Below are positions 4,882 to 6,726 of a stretch of DNA of 6,726 bases, piece after piece. This DNA is from Clostridia bacterium. Its GTDB lineage: Bacteria > Bacillota > Clostridia > Christensenellales > Aristaeellaceae. Location of the stretch: NCBI GenBank assembly GCA_900754755.1, contig CAAEEC010000405.1, forward strand, positions 1 through 6,726. The letters are read 5' to 3'. Under the pieces are notes generated by a model. It was not told where the DNA came from. It saw nothing but the letters and a program-made list of their open reading frames with translations, and searched no databases. Each line of letters starts with the position of its first letter. Within the stretch, counting starts at the first letter, position 1. Made by a program: the position numbers and the translations under genes.

Positions 4882-6726
4882 TCAATCCGGCTTAAACCCT
4901 GCCATCAGGGCGTAGCCCCATTCGCCTTTGTAGAACACGCGCGCCCAACCGTCGCGCGTCTCATCGACCGCCACGCGTGTGCCCGCGTCCACCCGTCCAA
5001 TCGCGGCCGCCCCAAACGAAGGCTGCGCATACACTGCCACATCTTCCTGCGCAACCGCCGTATAAGCCGGCCTTTGCAGATACGCCCGGGAGGCAAAGCC
5101 CACTTGACCCTGCCAGCGCACCTTTGCCCAGCCGTCAGAATACTCCAGCACTTCCAGCACCATTCCGTTCGCGGCGCGCCCAATGCGTTGGGCCGAAGTA
5201 GACGCGTACTCACGGATGGAAAGCGTGCTCTCCGGCTCGCTGAGCACGACCACCGCGTAGAACAGCACTGGCTGAGAAGCCGCGCCCTGCGTGGGTGCGG
5301 GCGTGGTTTCCGGCTGGCTTTCGCCAAACCACGGAAGCTCCTCTTCGCCCGGCTCCTCTTCTTCCCCTTCCAGCGCCAAATACGCCCTGGCAACATAGCC
5401 CTCCACGCCTAGCGCCCGGATCTTGACCCAATCGCCCGACACTCCCAGAACTTCCACGCGAAAACCGTGCGAAAGCCGCGCGACAACCCGTGAAGCAGTG
5501 GATGCAGAGGCGCGCACATTGAGCTGGCTGCTAGAAGAACTGAGCTTCACCGTGGCATAGGCGCCGCCGCTTTCCCCGTCCTCCGAGCCGCCGAAGAGTG
5601 GCAAATCCTCCTCTTCGTCTTCCGCGGGCTGCGCGCCGAACACCAGGTATTGCGTCTTCACATAGCCCACCACGCCGTTCACCCGGATGTTCGACCACTC
5701 GCCCACTTCACCCAGCACTTCCACGCGCGCGCCATGCGCAATGATATCCAAGCTGGGAGTGGACGTGCTCGGCCCCTGCCGCACGTGCATGCGGCCAGAA
5801 GACGAACCCAAATTCAGCGTGGCCCACTGGCCCGGCGAAACGCCCGCCGTGGGCGCAGGCGTGGGCGTCGCCACGGGCGTGGGCGTTGCCGCCGCCGCAT
5901 CAAACACCAGATACTGCGTCTTCACATAGCCCACTACGCCGTTTGCCCGGATGTTCGACCATTCCCCCGTTTCGCCCAACACTTCCACGCGCGCGCCGTG
6001 CGAAAGAATGTCCAAGCTGGGGGTAGACGTGCTCGGCCCCTGCCGCACGTGCATGCGGCCGGAGGTGGAACTGAGCGTCAGCGTAGCCCACTGGCCCGGC
6101 GAAACGCCCGCCGTGGGCGTGGGCACGGGAACGCTCTCTTCCAGCCGCAAATAGCTCTTCATCACATAGCCCGTCGCACCCGCATAGAGAATGCGCGCCC
6201 AATCCCCCCGGGTCTCCAACACTTCCACGCGCGTGCCATGCGCCAGCTTGCCCACAACGCTGCTGGACGCGCTTGGCTGTGCGCGCAAATTGAGCCTGCT
6301 GGAAGAATCGGACAGGCGCACCACCGCATAGATCCCCGTGGATTCCACCGGAGGCTGCGTGGATTCTGGATTTTCCTCCCCGCCCGCCGTGCCGCCGGAG
6401 AAGTTCCCCGTGGTATCGGTGAATTCCAGCGTGCGCACCTCAATGCCCGGAAAATAAAACGTCAAAATGTCGCGGTACGACATGCCATATTTCGAGGCCA
6501 TCTGCTGCGCGCCGCGCTGGCTCATACCCACGCCATGCCCGAAGCGGCGCGCCGTGAGCGTGAACCCCGCCGAAGTTTCCGTGACTTCGTACGTCTCGTT
6601 GTCCGAAGAATTGATGCCAAGCCCCAGTGCGCCTTCCAACAGGTCATACGTGGCCAAATCAAAGGACACGCTCCGCGCCCCCGAAGAACCCGCTCGCGCG
6701 GTGACAGTGAACCGCGCCTTCGTATA
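4882..6726 (-). CDS. SpoIID/LytB-domain protein with six SH3b repeats (N-terminus outside window)
   Basis: The frame is open to the right edge, so 614 residues and the stop are seen but the N-terminus is not. In-window residues 1 to about 98 are the end of a SpoIID/LytB domain. They include the hallmark FGHGVGMSQRGAQQMA (from about residue 62) and MSYRDILTFYFPGIEV. SpoIID is a lytic transglycosylase acting in sporulation-linked wall remodelling, and LytB-type relatives act or assist in other wall turnover. The catalytic acid of SpoIID lies in the unseen part. Six bacterial SH3 domains follow, at about 132-195, 211-275, 299-363, 388-451, 489-551 and 554-611; the last is the most diverged. Linkers are Pro/Thr-rich (1-2, 2-3) or strongly acidic (3-4, 4-5). 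The protein is surely surface-located. It is much longer than SpoIID of B. subtilis, which has no SH3 array, so it should not be named spoIID. It precedes the NlpC/P60-like gene in a probable operon. Confidence 0.9.
   Translation of the reverse strand, partial: YTKARFTVTARAGSSGARSVSFDLATYDLLEGALGLGINSSDNETYEVTETSAGFTLTARRFGHGVGMSQRGAQQMASKYGMSYRDILTFYFPGIEVRTLEFTDTTGNFSGGTAGGEENPESTQPPVESTGIYAVVRLSDSSSRLNLRAQPSASSSVVGKLAHGTRVEVLETRGDWARILYAGATGYVMKSYLRLEESVPVPTPTAGVSPGQWATLTLSSTSGRMHVRQGPSTSTPSLDILSHGARVEVLGETGEWSNIRANGVVGYVKTQYLVFDAAAATPTPVATPTPAPTAGVSPGQWATLNLGSSSGRMHVRQGPSTSTPSLDIIAHGARVEVLGEVGEWSNIRVNGVVGYVKTQYLVFGAQPAEDEEEDLPLFGGSEDGESGGAYATVKLSSSSSQLNVRASASTASRVVARLSHGFRVEVLGVSGDWVKIRALGVEGYVARAYLALEGEEEEPGEEELPWFGESQPETTPAPTQGAASQPVLFYAVVVLSEPESTLSIREYASTSAQRIGRAANGMVLEVLEYSDGWAKVRWQGQVGFASRAYLQRPAYTAVAQEDVAVYAQPSFGAAAIGRVDAGTRVAVDETRDGWARVFYKGEWGYALMAGFKPD
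5641..5855 (-). repeat. Direct repeat copy A, encoding SH3b domain 3
   Basis: This 215-base segment matches 5905-6119 without gaps. My hand count gives 28 mismatches, about 87% identity. The unit encodes a whole SH3b domain plus the start of its GVSPGQWATL linker, and the two copies are 264 bases (88 codons) apart. Confidence 0.9.
5851..5890 (-). repeat. Low-complexity GGGCGT-type repeat coding a Pro/Thr linker
   Basis: Repeated GGGCGT/GGGCGC hexamers on the plus strand encode alternating Thr-Pro codons between SH3b domains 2 and 3. It extends the linker compared with that between domains 1 and 2 and is a likely site of copy-number change. Confidence 0.65.
5905..6119 (-). repeat. Direct repeat copy B, encoding SH3b domain 2
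   Basis: The partner of the repeat at 5641-5855. The two domains differ at about 7 of 65 residues, while other SH3b copies in this gene are far more diverged, so this pair is the youngest duplication or is kept alike by gene conversion. Confidence 0.9.

Noticed and set aside
5773..5796. Inverted repeat CCGCA...TGCGG around CACGTG, present in both SH3b repeat copies
   Set aside because: It is fully explained by the conserved Arg-Met-His-Val-Arg codons of the duplicated domain and is not in an intergenic position.
5641..6119. Regularly spaced repeats as a CRISPR array or mobile element
   Set aside because: The units are 215 bases, in frame, and encode SH3b domains; there are no short identical repeats with unique spacers and no terminal inverted repeats.

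Overview
The window holds six protein genes, all on the minus strand, packed tightly and with no mobile element, RNA gene or CRISPR array. The evidence points to a GC-rich Gram-positive anaerobe of the class Clostridia or a relative (inference). The clues are a SpoIID/LytB-domain wall protein, strong AGGAGG-type ribosome binding sites, GTG starts, and a compact plsX-acpP-rnc cluster without the fab genes often found between them. By eye, base composition is well above 50% GC. No species can be named.

Read in the direction of transcription (from high to low coordinates), the first block is a probable operon of three genes. It starts with a large exported SpoIID/LytB-domain protein carrying six SH3b wall-binding repeats (its N-terminus lies beyond the right edge). 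Next, 13 bases on, is an exported protein with five peptidoglycan-binding repeats and a C-terminal NlpC/P60 domain. After an 11-base gap comes a TrmN6-type adenine-N6 methyltransferase whose ribosome binding site overlaps the preceding stop codon. The NlpC/P60 domain has serine where the family has its catalytic cysteine, and the neighbouring Trp-Gly-Gly motif is also gone. It therefore looks like a pseudo-hydrolase, and this is the most interesting single observation here.

A cytoplasmic SGNH/GDSL hydrolase follows, probably from its own extended -10 promoter at about 2330.

A third unit begins with a good sigma-A promoter (TTGCAC, 17 bases, TATAAT with a TG extension) that overlaps the end of the hydrolase gene. 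It drives plsX, acpP and rnc, whose coding regions overlap end to start by 4 bases each. PlsX makes acyl-phosphate from acyl-ACP for phospholipid synthesis, AcpP carries the acyl chain, and RNase III (cut by the left edge) processes double-stranded RNA. The leader of this unit, about 110 bases, contains nested inverted repeats that could form alternative structures upstream of the plsX start.
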